Positions 21,579-33,298 of a stretch of 64,000 nucleotides of DNA are shown here, one piece after another. The DNA is from Bombyx mori (taxonomy: Eukaryota; Arthropoda; Insecta; Lepidoptera; Bombycidae). The first letter of the stretch is position 1. Every line of letters starts with the position of its first letter. The translations under genes were made by a program, and so were the position numbers. Location: positions 18,369,501 to 18,433,500 of the forward strand of contig NC_085121.1 in NCBI RefSeq assembly GCF_030269925.1, written 5' to 3'. The notes beneath the pieces are model-generated. The model saw only the letters and a list, made by a program, of their open reading frames with translations. It searched no databases and was not told where the DNA came from.

Positions 21579-24497
21579 TTAGTTATTGTCTGTTTGTCTA
21601 TTATAGACATAGGCCTCCTCCAACTGCCTCCATAAGCTTCTATTTTCAGCTGTTCTGGTCCATGTGCTTCCCGCAACTGCCTTAATGTCGTCCACCCATC
21701 TCCTAAATGGTCTACCTCGGTTTCTTTTTCTGTCTCTCGGATACCAGTACATTATAGTTTTACACCATTTCTCCTGTCCTCTTATAGTATGCCCCGTCCA
21801 CTTCCATTTAAGTTTCCTTATTGTAACTGAGACATCCTTTAATTGAGTTTGTTTTTTAATTGTTGATGTTCTTATTTTGTCTGATAATCTTTTCCCCGTC
21901 ATGCTCCTCTCTATAGCGTTTTGACAAACTTCTAATTTTCGAGCATGTGCCTTTGTTAGGGCCCATGTTTGACATCCGTATGTAAGGACAGGGAGGATGC
22001 AGGTGTTGAAGAGTTTCCTTTTAATGGTCATGCTTGTTTCATTGTTTTTCATCACTTCTTTTAGATTCCAGTACCTTTTCCATGCATTGGCTATTCGTCT
22101 TTCTATTTCTTTTGAAGTGAGGTCTGACGGCGATATTATTTGGCCTAAGTAAACGTATTCATCAACATATTCAATAGTGTTGCTGTTAATAGTTATGGGG
22201 TATTTTATATCGTTAGTCATAGCTTTAGTCTTCTGAGTGTTCATAATCAGTCCTACCTTCCGACTTTCCTCGACTAATTCTCCAAGCATTGCTTGAAGTT
22301 CATTTTTTGTTGGTGAAAAGATTAATATATCATCTGCAAATCTTAATTGGGTTAAGTTGTCTCCATCTATTGATAGCCCTCTTGTTTCCCAGTTTAGTTG
22401 ACGAAAAACGTTCTCCAGAACCGCAGTAAACAACTTCGGTGACAAAGGATCTCCTTGGCGGACTCCTCTTTGAATTTTTATTTCTTCACCTTCTCTTTCT
22501 GTTTTTATTTTAGCTGTGCTACTGTTGTATACATTGCTTATGATTCTGATATATTTATTTTCAATTCCCTGGATCTTAAGAGCTTGCCAAATCATTTGAT
22601 GTTCAAGCGAATCAAAAGCTTTGCAATAATCCACGAAACAGCAGTAAAAGCTCACATTAAATTCCTTGCCTTTCTCGAAAAGTTGCTTGACTACGTGTAT
22701 GTGGTCTAATGTTGAATACCCACTCCGGAATCCCGCTTGTTCTCTAGGCTGGTTTTCATCGAGCTTTTTACTTATTCGACCTAGGATCACTTTAGCAAAA
22801 ACTTTATAAATATTAGACATCAGGCTGATTGGCCTGTAGTTGTTGATGTCATTTTTGTTCCCTTTCTTGTGTAGTAATATTATTGTCGACGTACTCCACT
22901 GATGCGGAATATGCTCGCTCTTTAGGATTTCATTGAATATGTGTACTAATATCGGTGCCATGGTGTCTTTGTTTTCCATAAGGAATTCGTTAGTGATGCC
23001 ATCAGAACCAGAAGCTTTATCTTTCTTTTGTGTTGATATCGCTTTTTGTACCTCTGCCATCATTATTAGTGGTACTTCTTCCTGTCCAGATAAATCTATT
23101 TTTGGTGTAGTGATTTGGCTTGAGTATAATTTTTTAAAGAAGTCTGTTGCTGTTGTAATTATTTCTGATCTTCTGGTCGTGTTTCTATCGTTTCTGTCTT
23201 TCATGTTGGGTATCCAGTCTCGCTTTCCTGATAGTTCTTTTAATGCTTTCCTTACTCCGCCTGTTTTCTGGATACATTTTTCTAGTTTTTCTAACCTAAA
23301 TTTTTGTCTTTCTTTCCTCATATTGATGTTTATTTGTTTGCTAATTACTGTTATTTTCTTTCTTATATCTTTTGTTTTATTAGATGTTGAGAAAAGGTTA
23401 GCTCGATCTTCTAGTAGCTGCTTTGTTTTGTCTGATAACCATGATATTTTATTCTTTCTAGTATCCGAAGCTTTTCCTGGGGCCTTTTCATTTATAATTT
23501 CTTGCAGTTTGTTGTATGTGTCTTGTATGTGTAGGTCTTTTGTGTTTTCTATGAAGTTTATTAGCTTTTCTTTAAGTCCACTGACATTCAGGCTTGTGGT
23601 TTTGTTTGTTAGATTTGCTTTAAAAGGTCTTTTCTTAGAGGTGTTTAGTTTTAGCTTGGCTCTGACAGGTCTATGGTTACTGTTAAAGTTTAAATTATTT
23701 ATAACTCGACAATCTTGAAAAGCTGTACTTCGATTCGAGAGAATGTAATCTATCTCATTTTTGTAACGACCGTCTGGAGATGTCCACGTCCACCTATTCC
23801 TTGGTCGATTTTTATAATAGCTGTTCAATATTTTCAGATTATTCTCGTATGCTAAATGAATCAATTTCTCGCCGTTTCGTGTCCTTTTTCCTGTACTGTA
23901 TGGCCCCAGCACTATATCTTCACCCTCTACTCTGTATCCTGTTCGCGCATTAAAGTCTCCCATCACTATGAGGTTGCTGCATGAATAAGTTTTTATTGTT
24001 TCTGTTAGCTGCAAATAGAAAGAGTCGATTTCTGTGCTGGTCGCTTGCTCTGTCGGGGAGTAGATTTGCACTATGGACCACATCTCGTCTAAAGGTGGTA
24101 ACTTTAAATTTAATAAAATGATTCGCTCTGATATGCCTATGAATTCATCTATACATTCTTTTAATTCTTTTTTCACTAAGAAACCTACACCGTATTGGCC
24201 CGGTGTGTAACCGTTGTGGTAAAAAGTAAATTCACCGAAGTCTTCTATGTTTTCTCCTATACGTCTCACTTCACTTAAACCAACGATAGACCAGTTTATA
24301 TTATCTAATGCGAACACAAGTTCTGTCAATTTTTCTTCTGATCGTAGTGAAAGTGTATTATATGTAACGATGTGTAAGGTGCTAGTCCGATGGCGGGATT
24401 CTTTGAATAGTTTTTGTGTTGAGTTGGGCAGATTATTTGGAGGGTAGTAGTCATCTTCCCCCACGGTGACTAGCCGGCTTGGGGGGTTTATCTTCAA
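21579..24497 (-). CDS. LINE ORF2: AP endonuclease and reverse transcriptase, intact
   Basis: This protein nicks target DNA and reverse-transcribes the element RNA at the nick. It is 972 residues and uninterrupted. The endonuclease (about 40-290) shows 'VTYNTLSL', 'GLSEVRR', 'IVMGDFNARTG', 'EIDYIL' and 'NSNHRPV', the catalytic N, E, D, N, D and H positions. The reverse transcriptase (about 525-800) shows 'NNYRPISLMSNIYKV', 'QAGFRSGYST', 'FVDYCKAFDSL', 'RGVRQGDPLSP' and the catalytic 'FADD' at 720-723. The C-terminus ('WKWTGHTIRGQEKW', 'RGRPFRRWVDDI') is typical of RTE-like proteins of Lepidoptera. It starts 51 bp after ORF1 ends. Clade naming is from resemblance. Confidence 0.93.
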   Translation of the reverse strand: MKINPPSRLVTVGEDDYYPPNNLPNSTQKLFKESRHRTSTLHIVTYNTLSLRSEEKLTELVFALDNINWSIVGLSEVRRIGENIEDFGEFTFYHNGYTPGQYGVGFLVKKELKECIDEFIGISERIILLNLKLPPLDEMWSIVQIYSPTEQATSTEIDSFYLQLTETIKTYSCSNLIVMGDFNARTGYRVEGEDIVLGPYSTGKRTRNGEKLIHLAYENNLKILNSYYKNRPRNRWTWTSPDGRYKNEIDYILSNRSTAFQDCRVINNLNFNSNHRPVRAKLKLNTSKKRPFKANLTNKTTSLNVSGLKEKLINFIENTKDLHIQDTYNKLQEIINEKAPGKASDTRKNKISWLSDKTKQLLEDRANLFSTSNKTKDIRKKITVISKQININMRKERQKFRLEKLEKCIQKTGGVRKALKELSGKRDWIPNMKDRNDRNTTRRSEIITTATDFFKKLYSSQITTPKIDLSGQEEVPLIMMAEVQKAISTQKKDKASGSDGITNEFLMENKDTMAPILVHIFNEILKSEHIPHQWSTSTIILLHKKGNKNDINNYRPISLMSNIYKVFAKVILGRISKKLDENQPREQAGFRSGYSTLDHIHVVKQLFEKGKEFNVSFYCCFVDYCKAFDSLEHQMIWQALKIQGIENKYIRIISNVYNSSTAKIKTEREGEEIKIQRGVRQGDPLSPKLFTAVLENVFRQLNWETRGLSIDGDNLTQLRFADDILIFSPTKNELQAMLGELVEESRKVGLIMNTQKTKAMTNDIKYPITINSNTIEYVDEYVYLGQIISPSDLTSKEIERRIANAWKRYWNLKEVMKNNETSMTIKRKLFNTCILPVLTYGCQTWALTKAHARKLEVCQNAIERSMTGKRLSDKIRTSTIKKQTQLKDVSVTIRKLKWKWTGHTIRGQEKWCKTIMYWYPRDRKRNRGRPFRRWVDDIKAVAGSTWTRTAENRSLWRQLEEAYVYNRQTDNN

Positions 24498-24547
24498 TGT
24501 TGATTTATATAAGGAGCTTATTTTTCTTTTTGTTTGGTTCCGGGTGC

Positions 24548-25327
24548 CTATGTTAGTTCCTGGTTTTTTGGGATCTCAGATAAAGAAGATGACCTTCCTC
24601 GTGCTATATAATTTAAAATGTTAGGTTTGATTATTTCTTTTGAACCGGTATTAGACGGGTTTCTTCCTGGAATTTTGTTTGTGTTCGACTTCTTTTGTGA
24701 TGACCAATTTGGTGAACCAGACTGATCTCTTTTCCTTTTTTCTCGGCCGACCTCGTATGGTTTCTTTACTACCAATTTGTCGTGCTTCAAATATGCGATG
24801 TTTCCCTTTTTACGCTCTTCTTCTACTTTCGGTTGTAGTTGTTTCCTCGTTTCAAGGACGCTTTTTGAATAATCTTCTTTCACGTAGATGCCTTGTGGAA
24901 GGTTAGGTTTGTTTTTTAGTATAAGATTCTTTTTCCATGTAGTCGTAAAGGTCACTATTATCGGGCGGCTTTTAGTGGATGACGCACCGATTCTATAAAT
25001 ATTACTTACTTCTTGACAGTCCAGAGGGGTGCCTGCTTCTACGATAATCTTCTTTATGTATTCTACAAGATCTATTTCTCTTTTTCCATTTTCTTCGACA
25101 CCGAAAAAGACTAAATTATTCTTTCGTTTATCTTTATCCAAATACTGTAGCTTTTGTTCTAATTCAGAAATTTTTAATTTGAGGTTTTTATTTTCTTCAG
25201 TAAGCGATTCCAATTTTTCATTTAACACCTCCGTAACATTTATTGTGACTGTATTAGTTATTATTAGAGTTTGTTGATTTAGCTTATCTTCTAATTTTGA
25301 CCATAATATTTCCATATTTTTATCCAT
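24548..25327 (-). CDS. LINE ORF1: coiled-coil RNA-binding protein
   Basis: The 259-residue frame precedes ORF2 in the same element. Residues about 32-66 ('VLNEKLESLTEENKNLKLKI' and on) have the heptad pattern of a coiled coil, which would trimerise or dimerise the protein. The next part ('RKNNLVFFGVEENGK' to 'YRIGASSTKSRPIIVTF') resembles the RRM-like fold of L1-type ORF1 proteins. A basic tail with 'KRKRDQSGS' follows. Such proteins coat the element RNA. A well-formed ORF1 is unusual for classical RTE elements and argues for an RTEX or Proto2-like relative. The function is inferred. Confidence 0.8.
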   Translation of the reverse strand: MDKNMEILWSKLEDKLNQQTLIITNTVTINVTEVLNEKLESLTEENKNLKLKISELEQKLQYLDKDKRKNNLVFFGVEENGKREIDLVEYIKKIIVEAGTPLDCQEVSNIYRIGASSTKSRPIIVTFTTTWKKNLILKNKPNLPQGIYVKEDYSKSVLETRKQLQPKVEEERKKGNIAYLKHDKLVVKKPYEVGREKRKRDQSGSPNWSSQKKSNTNKIPGRNPSNTGSKEIIKPNILNYIARGRSSSLSEIPKNQELT

Positions 25328-25740
25328 TTTCTAGGGTAATTTGGGTTTGTGCAAATGGTAACAGCAAATGATAGAATTTATAATTTTAATGCTTGCCACA
25401 CTATTGAATATTTCGCTGTCATTCGGCTATTCTTCTTAGTCTATGATTCGGTGTATAGGTTGGCACTATTGTAATAAATATGGCTGATCTAATTTACTTG
25501 TTGATGATCTTCCTTGTTTAGTTGTGCACACTTCGATCAAATTTGACGACGAAGAAACTGATTTCGCGCTACTACTTCTATATATTTGAACTTCTTGTGA
25601 ATGTTCAGGTGAAATAAACACTTGTTTGTACTCGTATGTCACTTAATTGCACTGTTTTGTAATTATTTTATAAGACAATCACTCGATACGTGTTCACCAT
25701 TAAGCAACCGGAACCGGAAAAGCTATAAAAATTCTTTATA

Positions 25741-26640
25741 GCTTTGAACTAAATAACTACTCCACTCTCGATAGGAATCAGGGAGTAACAGAAGGAACCG
25801 GGTGGATCGGGCCCGTCTGCTCATATTCATAAGTCATCCAACAACATAATTAAAGTTTCTTTATTAGTATTCAAATTAGTTATATTTAATCTTAATGTGT
25901 ATTTTTCAATCAACACTGATAAAATCACGGCGATGAATGACAACGTCGCGTTCAACTCTTGAATGTAGACTTGATTATGTTTGTACTGGTACGTCGCCGG
26001 GGTCAGGCCGAGGAGTCTCCGGCTGCGTGCGAGTCGTGCGACCTGTGCGTTCGGGACGCGCCCGCCCGCTCAGTGCATACGTTACAAATGCTGACACCGA
26101 CCAACCATCGATCCGGCACTATTATATTTAACTAACAAGGGTAAGTGTACAGGTAGAGTAGTAAGTAGCCTAGAGTAGTGCAGCATAGACCGGAGTCGAG
26201 CCGCCGCGCTGCCCGCTGGAGCGTCCGTATTGCGAACGATCAGTATCACTACATCGCTTACCTTATCTATCCGCCTACACTCTTCACTCAATACTCTACA
26301 CGAATGAAAATAAATAAGCTAGGATAAAAGTTATTTATTATTGAGAAGGTAATTTCAGTGCTGAAGATGAACTGCGGTTTACTGATCTTTAAGTCACTTT
26401 TTGTTTGTTGTAATCGAACGGAGGGTCCCGCGGAGCGAGCCGGTGTCGAGCAGCTAGAAAACGTCGAAATACAAACGCCGCCATCTTGTGTATATTGCGA
26501 TACGAGGTCGAAGTCTAGCCTTGCATACAGAGCGTCGCGGACGGAGTACCTGCTGCGCGGTAGTGTCCACCCGGGCTACCCCGGAACACCACCACTAATG
26601 AAACTGAATAAAATTGGCACGTTCCATTTTATTACATAAT
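25741..26640. other. Intergenic, no gene recognised
   Basis: Partly GC-rich (25990-26075 and 26415-26570) with short open frames on both strands, none with a known domain. It may hold regulatory DNA between the two GATA genes. Confidence 0.5.
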
Positions 26641-26650
26641 GTTCTTTTTC

Positions 26651-26887
26651 TTATTGCTTAGATGGGTGGACGAGCTCACAGCCCACTAGGTGTTAAGTGG
26701 TTACTGAAGCCCATATACATCTACAACGTAAATGCGCCACCCACCTTGAGATATAAGTTCTAAAGTCTCAGTATAGTTACAACGTCTGCCCCACCCTTCA
26801 AACCGAAACGCATTACTGCTTCACGGCAGAAATAGGCAGGGTGGTAGTACCTAGCCACGCGGACCCACAAGAAGTCCTACCACCAGT
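26651..26887 (-). mobile_element. Bm1-type SINE, truncated
   Basis: The tail and body are present from 'ttattgcttagatgggtgga' to 'cctaccaccag', with few changes. The head is missing. Confidence 0.85.
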
Positions 26888-29800
26888 GTTCTTTGTCTGG
26901 CGCGGAAGTGACTACACCTAGCTCCGTAAATAACATCAACAGGGCTTTGGTGATGTCCATGGACGTGTCACTATCACTAATTTTTTTCAGAAACATAATA
27001 TTTCGACCCTGTGCGTCGATGTCGTAGAGCGTTCGCTGCAATACACTACGTACATAATGACACAAACGTAAAGTACAAAAACCCAAGGTAGTTGTTGTTC
27101 GGTAGATAATATTATATTAGTGATGTGATCGGGCAGTACGCATGCGCTGATCGGATATTATGCAAGATAACCCTAATCAACGGAGATTTGATCAATAAAG
27201 TTAGTGAGGGCGCGCTGATAGCGGACGCCCTTATCGACGGATACCTGTATATTGTTACTGTTAGCAAGCTCCTACCAACAGTCGACACCTGTAGGTATTC
27301 CTCATGCTTCTACTATACAATGTGTTCAATGTTAGGAGACAAATATGTTCCGTTTACATGTCGAGTAATGTACCTGATGCTGAGGGTGCAATCTCTCACA
27401 ATAGTTCGACATGGAAGTCAGAGCTGTAAGATTGCGTCTCTACTGAAACTACTACGACTCCTACGACTACGTCTACTTTGTCGCGGTGCGCCTGCGCAGA
27501 TACTAGAATGCATTTATAAAGCTGCCACTTGCAATACCATTCAGATACCGAATTGTTTGTTCTCGTTATTTTGTCTGACTCATTATGTTAAAGAGATAGA
27601 TAAGAGCAGTGAGGTGAGTTTGCAAAAATGATCTCTGAAAACTCGTCATGGCTGGGCGCAGCGTTTCCTTCCAGATAGTAAACACGAATTGTGTGCCGAT
27701 GGTACAATCCAAGTGGAACGATGTTAAAAAGAAGTTGATGGAATCATCTCTATCTCATCTTACTCAAATTATTTAAATGAAAGTCAAATATCATGTTTAG
27801 TTTACTTTCAATCTATCGTAAAACGAAAAAGGTAAAATATAGTAAAGAATAATTAGTCCTGGCTTATACGACATATCTACGACTATATCTCTGTATTTCC
27901 ATGAGTGGCAGCAGTGCAGCTCGCGGTGTGTCGTGAGACTAATACACAAAGATAAACGAACTCTGACGACCCTAAAAATATTGCGACTTTAAGTTTGTCA
28001 ATGCTGGGTAAAGTAAACGACGAAGCTCACGCCAGATGTGTGTATGTACTTGTATTTAGCCACTGTTTATTATATTTTAATGATTATATAGATTCTTAAA
28101 TTACAATCAACACGCGATTTTTTTTAAAATTCTAATGTGTTTGTTTAGTATCGTTGTGCCAAGTTGTATGTGCAGTGAAGGTGACAGTTTATAAGAATGT
28201 GAACACTCGAACACATTGGAACAATAAACAGGTCGATAAGCCGTAATGCGAGTTCGATATCTTATCGGTTCAGCTTACTTGAGACATCGATCATCGCTCT
28301 AATTACTCGCCACGACACCGCTGATCGCGGGATTACATTTGGCAATAAACATAATGACGCTTACAAAATACACGTTGTATTTCCCGATTACCCTGTACTC
28401 CTAGCTTCTCAAACCTACTTCACAGCGCTCTTACATACTGCGCGGGCCTTACTTGACTCGACCGTACGTTTCAATTTTTTAATATTACAAAAAACGCATT
28501 ATAGCTTCTTAAAGTCTCTGATCTTAGTGACTGAGTTCCTCAAGTGATAATAGAATATCAAAGAACCGACGCACAGCAACCCCAGCCTCATCGAGCCATG
28601 ACTCTGTCGTTTCTGATCTTCGGTCCCCAGTAACAAAGGCGTGACGAGCATTTGTGTTGCTGCTTAGCTGCTGTTTTACAAGCTGGTGGTAGAGCGGGCC
28701 CGCCCACGCCGTCTAAAGTGAGCAAGTGAGCACGTGAAGCAAGAATTATTTTTTTCTTTAGTGAATAGAGTTCGTAGGCGATGTGTAAACGCTCAGTGTC
28801 CTATAAAAGTAATATTTCTAACTCAATTCAATAGCCAGAATTGTCTGTCCCGACCGTGACGAGACGAGGGGAGCGTGCAGCGGCCCGAGGTCGGCAGGCC
28901 CGGTGCTGCTCCACGCACACTCCCGGTGTCGACACGTGACGCAGCCGCTGTCGTCGCTCATATACCTATTACATATCTATGTATTTAACTGATCACCGTC
29001 ACATATTGTTATAGCCAGTATGATTTTGGGAAAATGACCAACAGCAATCAGTACGGCAGTTAACATAGTGTATTGTAAATGTTCAATTGTCTTTATTCTC
29101 GTAAGCTCGCATGTCTCGTTGGCAAGTGTGCAAGTTCAGGCAGCCCTGAGTCGCCTGCTACGCGTGCCGTGTGCCGCGTATAACAACGTCAAGATGTATG
29201 TAATGCGTGGAGAGACCGCGGCGCGACACCGGCGTCGTCCCTAAACCAGGCCACCTCGCACCGTACTTTATCTACAGTTTATGAGTGTACACTGATAACG
29301 TGATATACCAAACGTAAGCCCGAATCATTATGTTTCGTTCGTGAGGGACGTGGGAATGACTCCCCTCGAGTCCGGTTCACAGACCTCGGACTTTATGAAG
29401 TGATCTTTGTGTTCTTCATGTCTTGTACTTGTTCCTCGGCAAGTGCTCTGGAAATATGTAATAGTTTTAAATGTAAAGGATTGGAAAAAATGAGAGTTTT
29501 AATATGTACATACAGAAATATTCACATAATATTATTGAGTCCGTCAAATCCTTTGTCACACCGCACCAACCGTCTTCGGATCAGTGTTCATCTCGACATC
29601 TTGGTCTTTGACTGTGAATAAATGCAGCGGTCAAAGGCGTCATATAATATGTATGATACCATCCGTGTCTGTAATGAACACTTCTTCCGGATTTCTGAAT
29701 GTCATAAAATATAATTTATCTTTATTCAAACAAAGCTTTAAAAGGGAGGATTTTTAGCGACAAACGTCGGCTTGACCGTAGCCTAGAATTTGTGATGCGC

Positions 29801-30884
29801 ATGGGCGACAGTCACAGCTCATCCATCAGTAGGCGCAGTGAGCACCCACTCTGCTGTGTGCTGCTGAACATGAACAAACATCATATCAAGACCAGAAGCT
29901 TAATTGTTAATGGTCTTATGGTAAATGAAAACTGCCGGGCTGTGGTTGGTGTCCGGTACTTCGGCAATAAAAACTCTCATCGTGTAATAGCCGCGGTGTT
30001 GCAATCACTTAGATAAGCTTAGGACCTGAAGTTCTGAAGCCCTCCAGGCACTTAGACTGATAAAAATCCTTTCCTACTCAACTTCAAAAAAAGGCATATT
30101 AAGTATTTATTCTGTGACTCTTGTAGGTATAGGCACAAAGCGACGACCGCATGACAACACTCAGCTACGAGGCTGCGGTGACACGAAGGCTTGTTTGTAA
30201 CTAATATAAGCGGAAGACAATATGGTGAAAACGTTTGTTGGCATGGATGTTTCCGTCAGTTACCTTGATCTTTATATATTGAAATGTCACCAGATTCGAT
30301 GCTTCAAGAATTCAGCATATCAGCGCGCTCATCCTGCCAGAGATAGCGCTCGCACAGTACGCGGAAGGTCTATTCGCACTGTGCTCGTGTCTCAAACTGC
30401 CGCAGTTAGGTGGCTCCATCAGCCTCAATGAGAATGACATATTCGTAAAGTTGCTATGTTCGTCAGAATCTTTATCATTAATCTTGACATTCTTCAAGTA
30501 ATCTTTGTTCCACATACAGGGTAGGAACGCACAACCTTTCCGTCTACCGTCCCGTAATTCATTCACTATAAATCTCAATAAATGGGTTATAACGTCTCCG
30601 CATCGTGCAATGGTCTCACGATCATAAATAAATATTAGCGGATATTTGCAACTACAAACAGCAACGCCACCAGCCAACGGTGGTACTGGCCCATTGCTTT
30701 CGTCTATGCATGCATATTCCCGAATGTATGCCTGACGCGGGAATATGCATGTTCGAACCCTGATCACAATAACATGTGAGCTCTGCGCTGGACGCGGGTG
30801 AGCTATCAGCGCACTTGTCGATAGCGTGTCTCAGTTATCTCGCCACTTGTTGCTTGTCATGTGTGATTCACTCGATTGACAACG

Positions 30885-30920
30885 TCGCCTCGCCTCGCCT
30901 CGCCTCGCCTCGCCTCGCCT
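30885..30920. repeat. (TCGCC)7 pentanucleotide repeat
   Basis: Seven consecutive TCGCC units are followed by TCGTCC-type units to about 30940. Confidence 0.9.
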
Positions 30921-32373
30921 TGTTCTCGTCCTCGTCCTCGCTTCCTTTGTTTACTTTTCAAATTTTGCTTTAACTTCGGTTGTAATTTTAGTTAACAACA
31001 AGAAAGCTTCGTCAAAATTTTACGTAATGTGGTGAAAAAATAAAATTTATGTATATTATCTTTTTTCTAGCACTGTTATCGAGAGGGTCTACTCGCCTTA
31101 CAGAAGTCATTTTTATCCCGTAACATCCAGCTCTTGAATCCTTCTCGGTGTTTTCTGAGCCCAATCGCAAAACCATCCTCGAGATTGAGAAGTTCCTCAG
31201 TGGCAGGCAGCATCTATGTGTATGAGTGCGCCTGTGACAGCTCAATGCCGTGGGCGCGTCTGAATTGAAGCCTTTTCTTTTGGTGGTTTTCTTAGTTTTC
31301 TTTCGATGACAGAGTAGGCGGTCTGCAGCAACAGCAGCAGCAGTAGATCGCAAAGATCTGCACACGTCGTTGTCGATGTTGTCAAGTGGCTGACATGTTG
31401 GAGAGCGTCATGTCTGTTATCTGATCGTCTGTCACCGGTGACAGCTCGCGAACTCAGATAAAGAATGAGATGTTCTCACTACGAGGATATTGATATCTGC
31501 CATTTACAGATACAGAATATGGAGGCCTCAAGATTTACATCATCATCTGGTAAATCCGAATGTTTTTTCAGATGTTCTTTTTATTCATTTAATATAATTG
31601 CATTTTAAATTATTTCTCTAAAGAAACCGGTTCTATCATTTAAGAGATTAAAAATAGAGAGAGATGATACGAAGTGGAGCTCGTCATATCAAATCAACTA
31701 AGAATAGATTCTGAGGGAAGATTGAAGCCGAGAGCTGTGCGTAGTCCTGAATGCTACTGGTATGATAATGTTATGTTAATATCGTCTATCCCTTTCAATC
31801 ACATGAGTGGGACCGACGAGCCACAGTGAGAACACAATATGCCCTCAAGACAGTTCCTGTTACGGTCCTGCATCCGTGGGCTTATTAATTTACACAAAGC
31901 TTAAATCATTATTCAATTAATTATCTTATCTTAAATTATTGCAAAGTAAGATTAGTTGTACTTTTTCGGGACTTTATCTATGTATAGTTTCTAAAACATG
32001 ATTGTTAATTTTGGGTGTGTGGTGACGGCCTAGCGCGGCCGCACCACACCTCTCTCATGGGCATGGTTAGAGTAGTCCAGTTCAGAAAGTCACCGCCGCA
32101 TCACATCCCACCACACTCACTCGTCTAGTTTCAGTTGCGAGTCATGTTTCTCGTCATGTCATGCTTCTCGGTTTGAAACGTAAGACTTCGGCCTTACGTT
32201 TGAAAGCAAGTGGTGGCCAGCACGAAGCGGTCCATGGGCTCCGGTGACCGCTGCTAGCACTCCGCACGGATGTGAGGAGTAGGTGCGTCGCGGACTCGTC
32301 CACCGTCCACGCTGCACGATGCAAACAAATGTTTCAGCGCATGATTTAGGAGCGCGATGTTGCAACCGCCCCG

Positions 32374-32452
32374 CGCGGCACCCGGCGCGGCACCCGGCGC
32401 GGCACCCGGCGCGGCACCCGGCGCGGCACCCGGCGCGGCACCCGGCACGGCA
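32374..32452. repeat. 12-bp GC-rich minisatellite, about 6.5 copies
   Basis: The unit 'gcggcacccggc' is repeated almost perfectly, each unit with two CpGs. The frames through it give repeated 'CRAG' or 'PGAA', which is a by-product of the repeat. Confidence 0.92.
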
Positions 32453-32930
32453 TCCACAGCGCACCACACACACGCGCACGATGTTACCTACACGCTGCGA
32501 CCACATCGCTTCACATTGTTTGTTTAAACTCATTCTGAGATTGCTTAAACTACTTCAAGTGGAACTTAATATCATTTCTGTGGAAGGTATTTTTAGGAAC
32601 ATATCTAAACACGGAACTGACTATGCCAATGTGATGTATTTTGAATCGGTTCAACCAAACGTGCTCTCTAAAGGCGATTACTAATGTGAATACATTAGAA
32701 AGTCCGTAATGATCGTGACCTGATCAGCAGGGTACCTAGCAGGGTCGTCGTCTCGTCCTCCACGTCCACTCTTCGTTCATGTTGTTGTGTTGCTGATGTT
32801 TTTTTGTATGTAATATATTTATTCATAAGAAGTTACACTTACATTCAAAACATGCCCCGCAAAACTGCTTATGCAGTTTGACTGCAGGTAACTCGCTTTA
32901 TACAAACATAGCGTTGTTGTTTATATTGAG

Positions 32931-33213
32931 TGATAGCCGTGAACAGTAATTGATAAAATACTCATAATGAGATAATAGAGAGGTACGAGATGAGCGATAA
33001 GGATTACTCTCAGACGAGCGGTTATCTAATTATAATTATTTGAACGAGAGGCGATAAAGTAGTGGTGATGGAGGACGATGACCCGGCCGATACAGTGCTC
33101 TATCGCGGGTTCCTTCAGATATGCAAAACGTTATCTCATTTATCTTAACTAGGCGCTAATATTGTGACGGTTATCTTAGAACATTGATAATCGTATCTGT
33201 CAGATACTGTATC
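32931..33213. promoter_or_regulatory. Dense GATA-motif cluster, candidate enhancer
   Basis: I count 16 GATA or TATC tetramers in 283 bp, where about two are expected at equal base frequencies. Eight are full WGATAR sites (tgatag 32931, tgataa 32951, agataa 32970, ttatct 33022, 33131, 33140, 33171, tgataa 33185). It lies between two GATA-factor genes, 6.6 kb from the serpent-like stop codon and 11.6 kb upstream of the candidate GATAe-like promoter. Confidence 0.5.
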
Positions 33214-33298
33214 TAGTCGAACAGCTGTCGCTCTGATGAGCGCGGGGTGAGTGCGGGAGTGAGTGCGGGAGTGAGTCGCGGGGCTGACCGACCGGCGC

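Larger units (their letters stand above)
21406..25740 (-). mobile_element. Full-length two-ORF LINE (RTE-related) with 11-bp target duplication
   Basis: The element occupies about 21417-25729. It is flanked by the direct repeat AATTCTTTATA at 21406-21416 and 25730-25740, an 11-bp target-site duplication. It has a 5' leader of about 400 bp, ORF1, ORF2, and a 3' end with A-runs and a terminal TAT trinucleotide repeat preceded by 'aataaagg'. Short terminal repeats of this type are common in RTE-like elements. Both frames are open and the duplication is perfect, so the insertion should be recent and may be competent. Confidence 0.88.
26888..32930. other. Intergenic DNA between the two GATA genes, largely repeat-free
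   Basis: About 6 kb has almost no transposon signatures, which is unusual for this window. Isolated open frames (for example 27125-27631, 168 codons) have no domain and no codon bias I can recognise. A pentamer run (tcgcc)7 lies at 30885-30919 and a 12-bp minisatellite at 32374-32452. Low repeat content near developmental genes often marks dense regulatory DNA. Confidence 0.5.

Noticed and set aside
22933..23718. 261-codon plus-strand open frame
   Set aside because: It is antisense to LINE ORF2 and looks hydrophobic only because of the AT-rich complement.
27125..27631. 168-codon open frame
   Set aside because: No domain, no signal of coding bias, and many Leu/Arg codons from short repeats; probably chance.
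30885..30920. Possible CRISPR-like or other spaced repeat
   Set aside because: It is a simple tandem pentamer without spacers, and no CRISPR array is expected in an animal genome.
32159..32684. Overlapping frames encoding repeated CRAG, PGAA or ARHP units
   Set aside because: They are translations of the 12-bp minisatellite in each frame.
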